Below, piece after piece: positions 33,502-43,400 of a stretch of 64,000 bases of DNA. A program made the position numbers and the translations under genes. Below the pieces are notes generated by a model. The model saw only the letters and a program-made list of their open reading frames with translations, did no database searches and was not told where the DNA came from. The stretch covers positions 124,001 through 188,000 of the forward strand of contig JASKMD010000028.1 in the NCBI GenBank assembly GCA_030144725.1, given 5' to 3'. The DNA is from Haematococcus lacustris. Lineage: Eukaryota; Chlorophyta; Chlorophyceae; Chlamydomonadales; Haematococcaceae. How positions within the stretch are numbered: the first letter of the stretch is position 1; each line of letters begins with the position of its first letter.

Positions 33502-34359
33502 TTAGGAGCCTCTTGCCTGTTCACGGTTTGCTGGCAAGGGGCCAGCTAGTTCCAGCACCTCACTGTCACTGCAGCTCAAACGGGTGCTGGGCCAAGGCCG
33601 CGGCAGCGCCAAGTCTGGGCATGACAGGCGATGCAGCTGGTAACGAGTGACACGCCTGGGTCTGGGAGGGTCAGGATGGCCTGCACTGGCTGCACTGCAC
33701 CCAGCGGCTGCAGCTGATGGGCTTCTGCTGACATCGTTGTCAGCAGCTAATGCTGGAAGGGCAAAGCTGGAGGCAGATGTGCTGGGTGGCCAATGAGGGG
33801 CAGCCATGTCGGCTGTGCAGGACATACATCCAGGTGCTTTGCTGGAAGCATTTGTGCGGGGAGGGATGCGCTGCTGTCCAAGCGGTGGTGTGTGGATTAG
33901 AACGCTTGGCGGAATGGATGATGGGTGAGAAGCCTGGAGGCTGGCCTGGTTGATGATGGAAGGCCCGGCTTCCGTTGGAGCGGTGGGCAGGCTCGTCCAC
34001 AGTCCAGGGTACCTCTGCTGGCCGTCATTGCCTGGAGTTTGGCTGTGCTGCTGAGCCGGGTGAGTCAGACTACTCCAAGTCTGCGTGCGCTGCAAAAGGG
34101 AGCTATCGTTGCTGCGGGGGCTGCCGACTGCGATCAGCTCGTTTAAGAAGTCCGGGGCCAAATCAAAGGAGTCGGGAAAGTCGCCAGCGTAGGCAACATC
34201 GGCCTGGGCCGCGTACTGTTCCTCTAGCGCTGTGCGCCACAGCTGTTGTATGGCTTGCACACTGGCTTCAGCTTCAGCGGCAGCATTTGACATACTTTGG
34301 CTGCAGCCGTCGTGTTGCATCACAGCAGAAGCACGGCACCCTGGGATGTGGCAAGACAA
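33502..34359 (-). CDS. Hypothetical protein in duplicated segment D (copy 2)
   Basis: 285 codons, same length and almost the same sequence as the ORF at 20677-21534, differing at a few residues (for example Asn for Asp in the TPG(D/N)DGQQ stretch and Leu for Gln in EV(Q/L)ELAG). Helical acidic N-terminus, then Ser/Pro/Ala-rich. No domain recognised; preservation may simply reflect recent duplication. Confidence 0.45.
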   Translation of the reverse strand: MSCHIPGCRASAVMQHDGCSQSMSNAAAEAEASVQAIQQLWRTALEEQYAAQADVAYAGDFPDSFDLAPDFLNELIAVGSPRSNDSSLLQRTQTWSSLTHPAQQHSQTPGNDGQQRYPGLWTSLPTAPTEAGPSIINQASLQASHPSSIPPSVLIHTPPLGQQRIPPRTNASSKAPGCMSCTADMAAPHWPPSTSASSFALPALAADNDVSRSPSAAAAGCSAASAGHPDPPRPRRVTRYQLHRLSCPDLALPRPWPSTRLSCSDSEVLELAGPLPANREQARGS

Positions 34360-34886
34360 GACAAGTGATGGCTACCACAGCTCGCGATGGGCGACATCGT
34401 AGCTCTAATCCGCAACCTACCGGCTATTGTATCGTCATTGTATAAGCACGGTATCGATACCCTATTTAGACGACATCATCCGCAATGCGTTCCTCATGAT
34501 GGCAAGATGGCCACAGAGTCCACAACATTCTGAGACCATAGTTGTCAACAGCTCGATGAGTAACCACGTGCAGTCTTTACAAGCGTCAGTAGTGCGGTGA
34601 GTCTAGCGAGGCGACCTGTGTGACGCTTAAAATTTCAACTTTGGTGGCTCGGTGGCGCGGTCACGACGCCCCAACACGGGGTTGGTAATCGTCGTGCAAA
34701 TGCTCACACAATAGTGCACTTGTTTTGGTTGGCGCGGGGGCACACTTCTGGACCATACAGCCCTCATGCAATTCACAAATACAGCAAGAGTTGTAATTAG
34801 GGTGCGGTTATTCTCATTAGTTCTCATGAGATCTAATAATAGTCGAAGGCGTCTCATTAGGTCGTCTCATTAGGTCGTTATTAGCC

Positions 34887-34931
34887 GTGGCTTGCCAAGG
34901 TTCCCAGCGGGGTTCGATTCCCGAAGGCCAC
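34887..34931 (+). other. tRNA-like mini-helix (copy 2)
   Basis: Same 7-bp acceptor-like stem (GTGGCTT/AGGCCAC) and B-box GGTTCGATTCC as at 22982-23026, here without the hAT element on its 5' side. Confidence 0.4.
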
Positions 34932-35208
34932 AACCTGCTTCTATGTAAAACATGCCCCTTTCAAAAAATTGCCCCTTCAACTCGCCGCTTCCTAGAAGCG
35001 CTTTCGCTGTGGGATTTGCAGACATGCTGCTTGTTTGTTTGGCTCATGTTCGAGACATCACGTCCATCACCGTCCTCCCGCGGGCAAGCGCGTATACCGA
35101 GGGTCAACCCGGCCGTTGGACCCGCCAATCCGTGCCAAGCCTGCCGCTTACACCACGCGCTAGTGAAGGGTAGCTGAGGCTATCGCGGTAACTCACGCGC
35201 GTTGAAAC

Positions 35209-35730
35209 TCGCGTTTTAGACTGAAGCCTTGTCCCAGATCATCGCCCGCCACCAGGTCGAAACTTGAGATAGCGCAAACAAGCATCGACCCACCTACATG
35301 AGCAGGGTGGCGAGGCGCTCCGTGGCGTCCGTAGCAAAGTTCGCACTGAAGAGGCAGCCTCGCAGTACTGCGCAGTAGGCCATCGCCACAAAGGAGGTTC
35401 CCGCCACAATGGAGGTTTCCGTCACTGCCAATGCAACTACTTACCAGCTTGGCACGTATCGCTGTCGCCTGTGCCAGGCCAGCGCGGCGTCGGGGTCCAG
35501 GAAGGCTCATCGCATTTTTCGGTATCAACTTCGCGCACAGTGCGAGAAATGCAGCGATGTGGGCGCCTAGCGACTACACAGGGTCCAACCCGTCGGGGAT
35601 AACCCCCGAGGACGCCGCCAATCGCCCCCTGTGATGAGCTCGCCCCATGCCACATTCACCCCCTGTCACATGTTGTAATTGTATGTACCACACAATTTGA
35701 TGGAGCATGTCTTGGACCGCATCCCGGAAT
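35209..35730. other. No gene seen
   Basis: Unique sequence between segment D copy 2 and repeat R copy 2; short ORFs on both strands overlap each other and have no recognisable content. Confidence 0.4.
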
Positions 35731-36009
35731 GTAGACCCGCCCAGCTATCAGTGAAAGGTGGAAGCACGTGGAAAGGACCATTGGCCAAAAAGTGCATGGT
35801 CTTGACAGAAGCCCGGGAATGATGGGGTCACACTCACGATAAATAAGGCCGACGCGAGGGTCTTTTTTGCATCGGATGGACAATCCGCTCCGATAGAACG
35901 ATAGATCGTTGAGTTTAAGGGGGACCTCGCTCTTGAATGAAGTCCTAACTCGCAGCGGTTGCGGAGATACAACGATCCGCGCGCGAGGTACCCCCCCAAA
36001 ATAGGGCGG

Positions 36010-36725
36010 CTGCACAGATGCCGGTTAAATGAGCCCGGAATCTGCACAGATGCATGTAGATGCCCTATGGACATACGACATCTGCACAGATGCATCCCTC
36101 GACATCTGCACAGCTGCTGACAATGTCGACATCTGCACAGATGCATCCCTCGACATCTGCACAGCTGTCGACACACTCGACATCTGCACAGATGCATCCC
36201 TCGACATCTGCACAGCTGTCGACACACTCGACATCTGCACAGCCTCATCCCTCGACATCTGCACAGCTGTCGACACAGTCGACATCTGCACAGCCAAGCA
36301 TCCCTCGACATCTGTGCAGATGCCGACAATGTCGACATCTGCACAGCCAAGCATCCCTCGACATCTGCACAGCTGTCGACACACTCGACATCAGCACAGA
36401 TGCATCCCTCGACATCTGCACAGCTGTCGACACAGTCGACATCTGCACAGCCAAGCATCCCTCGACATCTGTGCAGATGCCGACAATATCGACATCTGCA
36501 CAGATGCATCCCTCGACATCTGCACAGATGCATCCCTCGACATCTGCACAGCTGTCGACACAGTCGACATCTACACAGATGCATCCCTCGACATCTGCAC
36601 AGCTGTCGACACAGTCGACATCTGCACAGATGTATCCCTCGACATCTGCACAGCTGCCGGCACACTCAACATCTGCACAGCCTCATCCCTCGACATCTGC
36701 ACAGATGCCAAGTCGTGCAGATGTG
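36010..36725. repeat. Left subterminal repeats, GACATCTGCACAG family
   Basis: About 35 copies of CGACATCTGCACAG(A/C)TG with spacers CATCCCTC and TCGACACA(C/G). Pairs form near-palindromes such as CATCTGCACAGATG. Cys-Arg-rich ORFs on the minus strand are by-products of the repeat. Confidence 0.92.
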
Positions 36726-37391
36726 CACATGAAGAAAAGGCTTGCATGAAGGTTACGCAAAGGCACCGCGAAGGCAGCAAAGTAACCGCAAAGGAAGCAA
36801 GACTCTTCCAACATAACACGGTATGCCCTAAGGTTACAAAATAACCAGGTTGCATGGAGACCTGCATGAAGGTACCGCGAAGGAAGCAAAGGAATCACGC
36901 AAGGATCCAGACTAATAAGCTGGCATTGGCAGCCAGGAGCGGCCAGGAGCAGCCAACAAAACCGTCGCCAAAAGGCTAGCTATGAGCCGACCAGCCGCAT
37001 AGCATTGGCGACCAGCCATAAAAAGATGCCATCAGGTTCAGCGATAGGATCAAGAGATAGCGACAGAAAACGGAAGGAGGTGCAGCAATGCAGCGACACA
37101 GCGATGCAAAGATGCGGCATGAGAAATGCATGAGGTGCAACTAGGACACGTAGCCCGAAGCCTATGAGACGGAGCGGAAGAGGAGTGGAGGAGCCCGGAG
37201 AGGCGGTCAGGAGCCATGCAAGAGACGAAGCTGGGTGCACATGAAACAAAGTTGGGTGCACCCACACAAACCCCACCCTTGCGAATGGTGAGTAGTTTAT
37301 CTTGCAGTCATGTGGCTCCAAAAACCTTGCCTGACTATTTGCCAACCACTCAATAGCTGCAGGTTCAATGGTCCCAACCTCCCCTTCCCTA

Positions 37392-37601
37392 CACCCAGCC
37401 CAGCCCAGCCCAGCCCAGCCCAGCCCAGCCCAGCCCAGCCCAGCCCAGCCCAGCCCAGCCCAGCCCAGCCCAGCCCAGCCCAGCCCAGCCCAGCCCAGCC
37501 CAGCCCAGCCCAGCCCAGCCCAGCCCAGCCCAGCCCAGCCCAGCCCAGCCCAGCCCAGCCCAGCCCAGCCCAGCCCAGCCCAGCCCAGCCCAGCCCAGCC
37601 C
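37392..37601 (+). repeat. (CAGCC)n pentanucleotide array
   Basis: About 41 perfect CAGCC units inside the CACTA-like element; complementary strand is (GGCTG)n. Confidence 0.95.
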
Positions 37602-37947
37602 TCCCCTCCCTCCCCCACCACCACCTCCTTCATCACCCTACCACAAGAAGCAGGTGCATGGAGCGCAAGAGCAGCCAGGAGCTGCAGCCATGGCGGCGCT
37701 GCCAGGTAGATATAAAAGCGGCGCTAGCAAAGAGTGAGTGGCCAGCCCTCGCACATGGGTCGTCTGATGCCCAGCCTAACCGATAAGATGCCCATTGTTT
37801 ACTGCAGGTCCCACGGTCAGCCCTTCCCTCTTCCCCCCTTCCTCCTTCCCCCTTCCCCCTCCCCTCCCCTGTCCCACCACCTCCAAGCCTGGCACCCCAC
37901 CTACCTCCCGCCTTTCCCACCCCCCGCCCCACGACACACGCTGCAGC

Positions 37948-38070
37948 CCTCTCCCTACCCTACCCTTGGCGTAGCAGCCCCCTCCCTACCCTACCCTTGG
38001 CGTAGCAGCCCTCTCCCTACCCTACCCTTGGCGTAGCAGCCCTCTCCCTACCCTACCCTTGGCGTAGCAA
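37948..38070 (+). repeat. Four copies of a 32-bp tandem unit
   Basis: Unit starts CTCCCTACCCTACCCTTGGC and ends GTAGCAGCCC(T/C). Confidence 0.9.
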
Positions 38071-38639
38071 TCTGGAGCGGGCAACACGGAGCCGGCAGCT
38101 TGGAGTGGGATCCCGTAGTAGCAGCCCACCCAGCCCACCCTTGCCACGCCATGCACACACACCGCAATGACCCTACCCATCCTTCTCCTAAGGGGACGAT
38201 AGCTTGATGGTATAGCACTTGGGTGGTTGTCAGCCCGTGCTTGTTGTGGTGGGCGTCAATGGTAGTGTGGTGGGTCAAGGATAGCGGGAGCACGTAAGAG
38301 GAGCCTATGAAGTTGCACCCGGTTTAGTACATTACCAAGGAGAGTGTAGCATCACCCTTGTTGTAGCGTCCATACTCGTTGTCATCTTGCCGCCTTGTTG
38401 CAATGTTGTTGTGTTGTCATTGTGGTGTGGTGTGGTGTGGTGTGGTGTGGTGTGTCGTTGTGTTCTTGTGTTGTCGCCATGGTGTGGTGTGGTGTTGTTG
38501 TTGTTGTTGTCGTTGGTGTTGGTGTTGGTGATGTCATTGTTGGTGTTGTATGGTGTTGTCACCTTGTCACCTTATGCGGCGGTGTTGCAAGTTGTTGATG
38601 CATTAATGCATATGCTTAACATTCCCATAGGGAGGTGTC

Positions 38640-38980
38640 TCGGGGTGATGGTGCACTAAGACATGTGCTTGCAAGTCCCGTAGCGAGGTGTTGCGGGATG
38701 TTTGAGTGTCCAAACATGTGTTTTGCGGGGATGTTGCGGGGTGTTTGGTCGTCAATACATGTGTTTTGCGGGGGTGTAGCGGAGTGTTGCGGGGTGTTTT
38801 GGGTGTCAATGCATGCGTTTTGCGGGGATGTAGCGAGGTGTTGCGGGGTGTTTTGGGTGTCAATGCATGTGTTTTGCGGGGGTGTAGCGAGGTGTTGCGG
38901 GTTGTTTAGTGGTCAATACATGTGTTTTGCGGGGATGTTGCGGGATGTTTGGGTGTCAATACATGTGTTTTGCGGATGTA
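38640..38980 (+). repeat. TGTTTTGCGGGG-type tandem repeats
   Basis: Irregular ~50-90-bp units built around TGTGTTTTGCGGGG, TGTAGCGAGGTGTTGCGGG and GTCAATACATG. Preceded by (GTGGT)n and (GTT)n tracts at 38418-38515. Confidence 0.85.
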
Positions 38981-38989
38981 AGAGTCGGT

Positions 38990-39352
38990 GAAATAGTCGA
39001 CATCTGTGCAGGTGAAGCCACGACATCTGCACAGCCAAGCCGCGGATGTACTACAGACAACATCTGCACAGCCAAGCACCGATTGTAATAGTCGACATCT
39101 GCGCAGATGTCGTTGTTAGCAGCTGCACAGATGTCGGTCACAACATCTGCACAGCCAAGCATTGAATGTAATAGTCGACATCTGTGCAGATGTCGTTATC
39201 AGCAGCTGCACAGATGTTGGTCGCGGTATACGACATCTGTGCAGATGTCGACTTCCCGCAGCTGCACAGATGTCGACTTTTCCTGCATCTGCACAGATGT
39301 CGACCTGCAGCAGCTGTGCAGATATAAGACAACCGACATCTGTGCAGATTTC
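38990..39352. repeat. Right subterminal repeats, inverted
   Basis: About 20 copies of CTGTGCAGATGTCG / CAGCTGCACAGATGTCG, the inverted counterpart of the repeats at 36010-36725. Confidence 0.9.
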
Positions 39353-39814
39353 CAATTCTGGAAATTCGCGGTCCAACTACGTCGCAACGGATGCGCGGAT
39401 TAGCGTAAGACTTAGACCGTTCGAACGGCCTTCTACTCTAGTTTCCAATGAGCTATGGTCGGTCCAATCGCGACCGGTCCTTGTTTATCGTGAGTGCAAG
39501 GCTTCAACAGAGTGCACGGTAGCGAAACAAAGTCCACGCACGGTGCTGTTGACACCTCAGTGAGATGCTCTGCATGCTTGGAGGCAGGGTCAGGCAGGTC
39601 TCGCGCCAGGTGTCAGGAAGGGCCCGGGCCATGAGGGGTCCCGACCCAGCCCATGGAATCTTGCAATTCAACTTGTAATTGAAGTCACACCGTGCGGCTA
39701 CTTATGGTTCATGTAAGTAACACCGTGCGGCACGCGGTTACCGCTTAAGCTGATGCGCGCCCGATATGCTATGACCCTTGTAAACAATATGCTAGTAATG
39801 GAGTTTTACTCGAT

Positions 39815-40066
39815 TTCAGTTCCGTTTTCATGCGTTGTAATAGTTAAGAGACTGTTGTTTAAGAGACTAAGTTCCCTATTATGCTCTTAAAAACGCGGGA
39901 CGCGGACCATTTTAAAAAAAGTGCATAGCTGGTTCAAACTGGCTACCGTTGCAAGTCGCGTATGGTGCTACCACGCCCCGCCCTTCGCTCCAAAACAAAG
40001 TGTTGCTCCAGAAGTGCGGCTTCGCCGCACAGAATGTAGCCACAAGGCACCTAAAACGGAACTAAA
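39815..40066. mobile_element. TTTAGTTCC MITE, second copy
   Basis: Relative of 32731-32981; one change (C for T) in the left terminal repeat, a short A-run expansion near 39915. Confidence 0.8.
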
Positions 40067-40094
40067 TTAGATAGTGGAAGCGCCCGGGGCTCCG

Positions 40095-40255
40095 TGTAGA
40101 AGAGCGTGGGACAGACGAGACACCAGACGAGGGTGCCTATGAATGCCTGTCACCACGCAAAAATACCAACTGTCACTCGGAGTCACTCAGAAGCTGGACA
40201 GCTGGACCTATCACCGGTGCAAGATTGGATCTGCACCGGGGCATGATTCACAACA
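40095..40255 (-). repeat. 3' LTR of Copia element 1
   Basis: 161 bp; differs from the partner LTR at only a base or two plus a short A-run (CGCAAAAATACC versus CGCTAAATACC). The adjacent internal sequence, read on the minus strand, gives GTGGGAG, a weak polypurine tract. Confidence 0.92.
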
Positions 40256-40421
40256 CTCCCACTCAGATGTGCAGCTACTGAGTCACAAACAACTTCAACT
40301 TCTTATGTTAGCTGTTTCAGGCATACGAGCCTGTGCTCTCACTCAACTCCATTCTCCCAGTCCATGCACACATATGGCTGGATACAAACAAGCTGTTTCA
40401 GGCTTACACGCCTGTGCTCGT

Positions 40422-43400
40422 CTACATGCTGCTGATTCCACAGCCTTCCTTGGCATAGCCGAGCTTCACAGCTGCCAAAGGCTTGGTCATGACATCTGCT
40501 ACCATCTCTGATGTGCTGCAGTAGGTGAACATTACCTCCCCCCGAACTGCCCGCTCCCTGGCAAAGTGGTGGTGGACACTGATGTGCTTGGAGCGTGCTG
40601 AGGCCATGGGATTGTTCAGCAGTTGCAGGGCAGCTTGGTTGTCACACATGATGTTCACACATGTGCCAGGCAGGCCTAGATCCTGCATGAGCTTCCTTAG
40701 CCATACTGCCTCCTTCACTGCTCCTGATGCTGCCATGTATTCGGCCTCTGCAGTGGACATGGCTACTGTGGGCTGCAGCCTGCTTGACCAGGAGATGGCT
40801 GCGCCGTGCAGGGTGAACACATACCCAGTGGTGCTGCGTGCAGTGTCTTTGTCTCCTGCATAGTCAGCATCACAGTAACCTTGCAAGCTGTCATTGCCCC
40901 CAAAGACCAGCCCCTGGTTGGCTGTCCCCTTGAGGTAGCTGAGCACTGCCTTGGCTGCTGCCCAGTGTTGCTGTGTGGGGGCAGCCAGGTGCCGTGCCAG
41001 TGCTCCTACTGCGTAGGCAATATCAGGCCTTGTGCAGCAGGACAGGTAAAGCAGGCTGCCTACTAGGGCACTGTAGCTATGGTGCGCAGTGTCCAAGGCA
41101 TCACCCTCTTTAACTAGCTTGGTGCCTGGTGCCATGGGAACTGCCTTGCTGTGTGCCTCAGTCATGCTGTAGGTGCTGAGGAGCTCTTTGATGTACTGCT
41201 GCTGATCAAGCTGCAGTGTGCCCTGAGCCCTGTCCCTGCTGATCTGCATGCCCAAAAACCACCTGGTCTGTCCCAGGTCTTTGATGCCAAACACAGAGGA
41301 CAGGCGCTGCTTCACATAGTCCAAGCTCTCAAAGTCACCCTTTTCTGTGCACAGGAGGCAGTCATCTACATACACCAGCAAGTACACAGTGCCAGCAGGA
41401 CGAGACAGCATGAAGAGTGCTGGATCAGACTCAGAAGCACAGAACCCCATGCCTTCAAGCTCCTGCTTCAACTTAGCATGCCAAGCACGAGGTGCCTGCC
41501 TGAGACCATACAGAGCCTTTTGCAGCCTGCAAACAGTGTTAGGGCTGCCCTCTTCAAACCCCTCAGGCTGCTGGACGTGAATGACCTCATCAGGCTGCAG
41601 CATGCCATTCAGGAAGGCAGCCTCAACATCAATCTGGTGCACCTCCATGTCCCGTGCAGCTGCCAGAGCTAGCAGAGCGCGCAGAGTGGTGTGCTTGCTC
41701 ACAGGTGCATACACATCTCCCACATCCACACCTGAGACTTGCATGAAGCCCTTTGCCACTAGTCGGGCTTTGAACTTCTCAATTGCTCCTGTGGCATCAC
41801 GCTTAATCTTCAGCACCCACTTAGTAGGCAGCACACGTGCACCGGATGGCCTTTCAACCAGAGTCCATGTGCCATTAGCATGTAGGGAAGCAAGCTCAGA
41901 GTGCATGGCCTCACGCCAGTACTCAGCGTGTGGCCCTGACAGGGCCTCAAGAACAGTGGGTGTGTCACTGGACGATGTGTCGCTGACAGTCATGGATCCC
42001 AGCTCAGGCTGCCTGATCCTGATTGGTGGTTGCCGTAACCTGGCAGGGTTGCGCCGAGGCCCTGGTGCATCAGGTATTCTAGAGGCAGCAGGTAAAGGTT
42101 CCTCAGGGGCAGGAGCTGGATCAGGAGCAGGTGCAGGTGGTGAGGCAGCAGGTCCTGCAGCTGCCAGTGGGATAGGCCGGAGGCCAGGAAACCTAAACCT
42201 GCCGATGCCTGGAAACTGGGTCATACCAGCTGGACCTCTGTTGAGGCTCCCACCGTCCCCGGGTACCGTGGGTGGCATGCCAGGTGCAGGTCCGCTTCCC
42301 CCCCAGTAGCTGTTGCTCCCACTGCCTATAGCAGCGGAAGAGCTGGTGCTGCTGCTTGCCTCCCCCCCAGCAGCTCTTGCGCTGTGTCTGCTGGGGGAGG
42401 GACTGCTTTGGCCCGACAGCTGAGGCTGTTGCAGCTGGTGCTGCAATGCTGGCTGCGGGGATTGTGGCTGTTGCTGCTGCAAAGACTGCTGCTGTGGAGA
42501 GGCAGGCGACTGAGGATGTTGAGGAGAAGGAGGTGAGGAATCCGGAGCTGAAGGCGCAGGAGCTGGGGCAGGTAGAGGTATTGATGAAAAAGAAGGAGGT
42601 GGGGGTGCAGGTGCTGGAGCAGGCACGCTGGGCACAGGGGACTGCACAGGCAGCTGCATGCTGCGGTGGTGATCAAGCACAGTAGTCTCATCAATCTGCA
42701 CATCCTTGCTGATAACCAGCCTGCCATTCACCCACAGCTTGTAAGCTTTGCTGCCAACAGCGTAGCCCAGGAAAATGCCCTTGACCGCCTTAGGCTGGAG
42801 CTTGTTGCGATTGGGTTGTGTGACATACACCCACGCTGTTGCTCCAAAGACACGCAGAGCAGAGAGGTTAGGCTTGCGACGATAGAAGGCCTCCCAAGGC
42901 GTCACGGGCTGCCCTGTGATGGGCAGCAGGTTTCTCACATAGTTGGCCTTCAGGGCAGCATCAACCCAGAACCCAGGGGGCAACTGAGCTGACAGTAGCA
43001 TGCTGCGTGTGGCCTGCATGATGGTCCTGTTGAGACGCTCAGCCTTGCCGTTTTGCTCAGGGCAGTAGGGAGCAGAGAACTGTTGTTGAATGCCCTTGCT
43101 GCTGCACCAGTCTCTCAAGGTCTTGTTGCTGTACTCTGAGCCGTTATCTGACCTGAGTGCCTTGCAGCGATGCCCTGACTGTGTCTCAAGCTCAGTAATG
43201 ACACGCTGAATGGCTGCTGGCACCAGGTCCTTGCTGGGAAGCAACTGAATGACAGACAGCCCAGTGTGCTCATCGAGGAAGGTGGCAATGTAGCGGCTGC
43301 CATCTCTGCCAACATGAGGCATTGGACCACATACGTCCATGTGAACGAGGCCCAGGGCAGCTGTTACAGGCTGAGCATTGGTGGAAAGATCGAAGTGAAC

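Larger units (their letters stand above)
33265..35208. repeat. Duplicated segment D, copy 2
   Basis: Near-identical to 20438-23306 minus the hAT insertion. Its left edge falls inside a truncated MITE, so this copy was placed here after that MITE, or the MITE was broken by the same event. Confidence 0.95.
35831..39496. mobile_element. Non-autonomous CACTA-like element, 3,666 bp
   Basis: Terminal inverted repeats CACTCACGATAAATAAGG (35831-35848) and CCTTGTTTATCGTGAGTG (39479-39496) differ at one position. The dinucleotide CA flanks both sides (35829-35830, 39497-39498) and appears once in the uninterrupted copy at 31805-31806. The CACT start and many short subterminal repeats at both ends (36010-36725 and 38990-39350) fit CACTA/EnSpm; a 2-bp rather than 3-bp target duplication is unusual. 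Its termini resemble those of the element at 24996 (both CACTC...TAAGG). The interior has only satellites and no transposase. Confidence 0.88.
35731..40094. repeat. Composite repeat R, copy 2 (interrupted)
   Basis: Consists of 35731-35830 and 39499-40094, separated by the CACTA-like element 35831-39496. It continues into the MITE at 39815 and a short foldback arm that ends where the Copia element begins. Confidence 0.92.

Noticed and set aside
35748..36665. 305-codon Cys/Arg-rich ORF resembling a metal-binding protein
   Set aside because: Antisense reading of the GACATCTGCACAG subterminal repeats.
37310..37786. Pro/Ala/Ser-rich ORF (PSPAQ repeats)
   Set aside because: Translation of the (CAGCC)n array, open in every frame.
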